Shown here: positions 40,407 to 40,512 of the stretch, one piece after another
Layout of the letters: every line of letters starts with the position of its first letter
Numbering within the stretch: the stretch's first letter is position 1
Origin: VMFP01 sp964630025
GTDB lineage: Bacteria > Patescibacteriota > Andersenbacteria > UBA10190 > CAIZMI01
Direction: 5' to 3'
DNA: 40,512 bases
Assembly: GCA_964630025.1 (NCBI GenBank)
Contig: CAZVRG010000006.1
Span: forward strand, 1 to 40,512
The notes under the pieces: generated by a model
What the model was told of the DNA's origin: nothing
The model's input: the letters and a program-made list of their open reading frames with translations, nothing else
The model's database searches: none
Position numbers and translations under genes: made by a program

Positions 40407-40435
40407 ATTCTATGGGTATCGTGACCGGACGACAA
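40407..40435 (-). promoter_or_regulatory. Promoter of the desaturase gene
   Basis: On the minus strand TTGTCG, exactly 17 bases, then TAGAAT, ending 10 bases before the ATG at 40396. The transcript would have a leader of about 4 bases or fewer. Confidence 0.78.
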
Positions 40436-40512
40436 TACGTACGCAATGCATGGGTCCCGACTTCGACAGAGCCCGGCAACACAATCGTTGACATATCATT
40501 CTGAATGTCGTA

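Overview
The window looks like one scaffold of a Patescibacteria (Candidate Phyla Radiation) genome. I infer this from a tandem array of two-membrane-segment pilin-like proteins of the T4SS_pilin/Mbov_0395 type, a DUF5654-type protein, very dense packing with many 4 to 50 bp gene overlaps, several degenerate housekeeping enzymes, and an apparent mix of leaderless and Shine-Dalgarno-led genes. TGA acts as a normal stop, so the recoded lineages Gracilibacteria and Absconditabacteria are unlikely. DNA is GC-rich. A run of 10 Ns inside ftsH shows it is a draft scaffold. No lineage marker is complete enough to name a class.

Layout. 1-355: start of a membrane protein cut by the window edge, then tRNA-His and tRNA-Arg. 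584-4004: minus-strand run hicB-hicA-comM-histidine kinase-receiver; comM is broken into two overlapping frames and its 5' end is duplicated on the far side of hicBA. 4132-8028: a zinc-ribbon protein, murJ, a C39-like peptidase, lspA and a DksA/TraR-type protein. 8029-11975: a stretch with strong hairpins but little coding, then two large membrane-anchored proteins of unknown function. 11987-16026: epimerase-rpsO-pnp preceded by a TrpR/YerC-like regulator flanked by two near-identical 18-bp palindromes. 16084-20026: an RNase Z-like nuclease, a DUF5654 protein and a Clp ATPase with an N-terminal zinc finger. 20311-26089: tRNA-Leu and an accessory island of five cell-envelope-type genes (proline-rich secreted protein, tail-anchored protein, small membrane protein, SPFH protein, multi-span protein) with good promoters, SD sites and terminators. 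26107-30967: six tandem pilin-like genes, an orphan solute-binding lipoprotein and a methyltransferase, mostly overlapping or closely spaced. 31002-34547: gyrA, a small membrane protein and a metallo-beta-lactamase-fold protein. 34657-40435: a four-domain S1 protein, a small zinc protein, tilS-ftsH, and a front-end-type fatty acid desaturase.

Cross-cutting signals. (1) A 13-bp inverted repeat, CCCCGTTAGAAAC...GTTTCTAACGGGG, lies directly upstream of exactly three genes or operons (dksA-lspA, the large membrane protein at 10176, and clpC) and may mark an undescribed stress regulon. (2) About ten genes have a -10-like hexamer of the form TA(C/T)NCT or similar only 6-11 bases before the start codon, which predicts leaderless mRNAs. 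(3) The YerC-like gene carries its own candidate operators. (4) The six-member pilin array is the most striking gene content. All functions are read from motifs and family knowledge; no searches were run.
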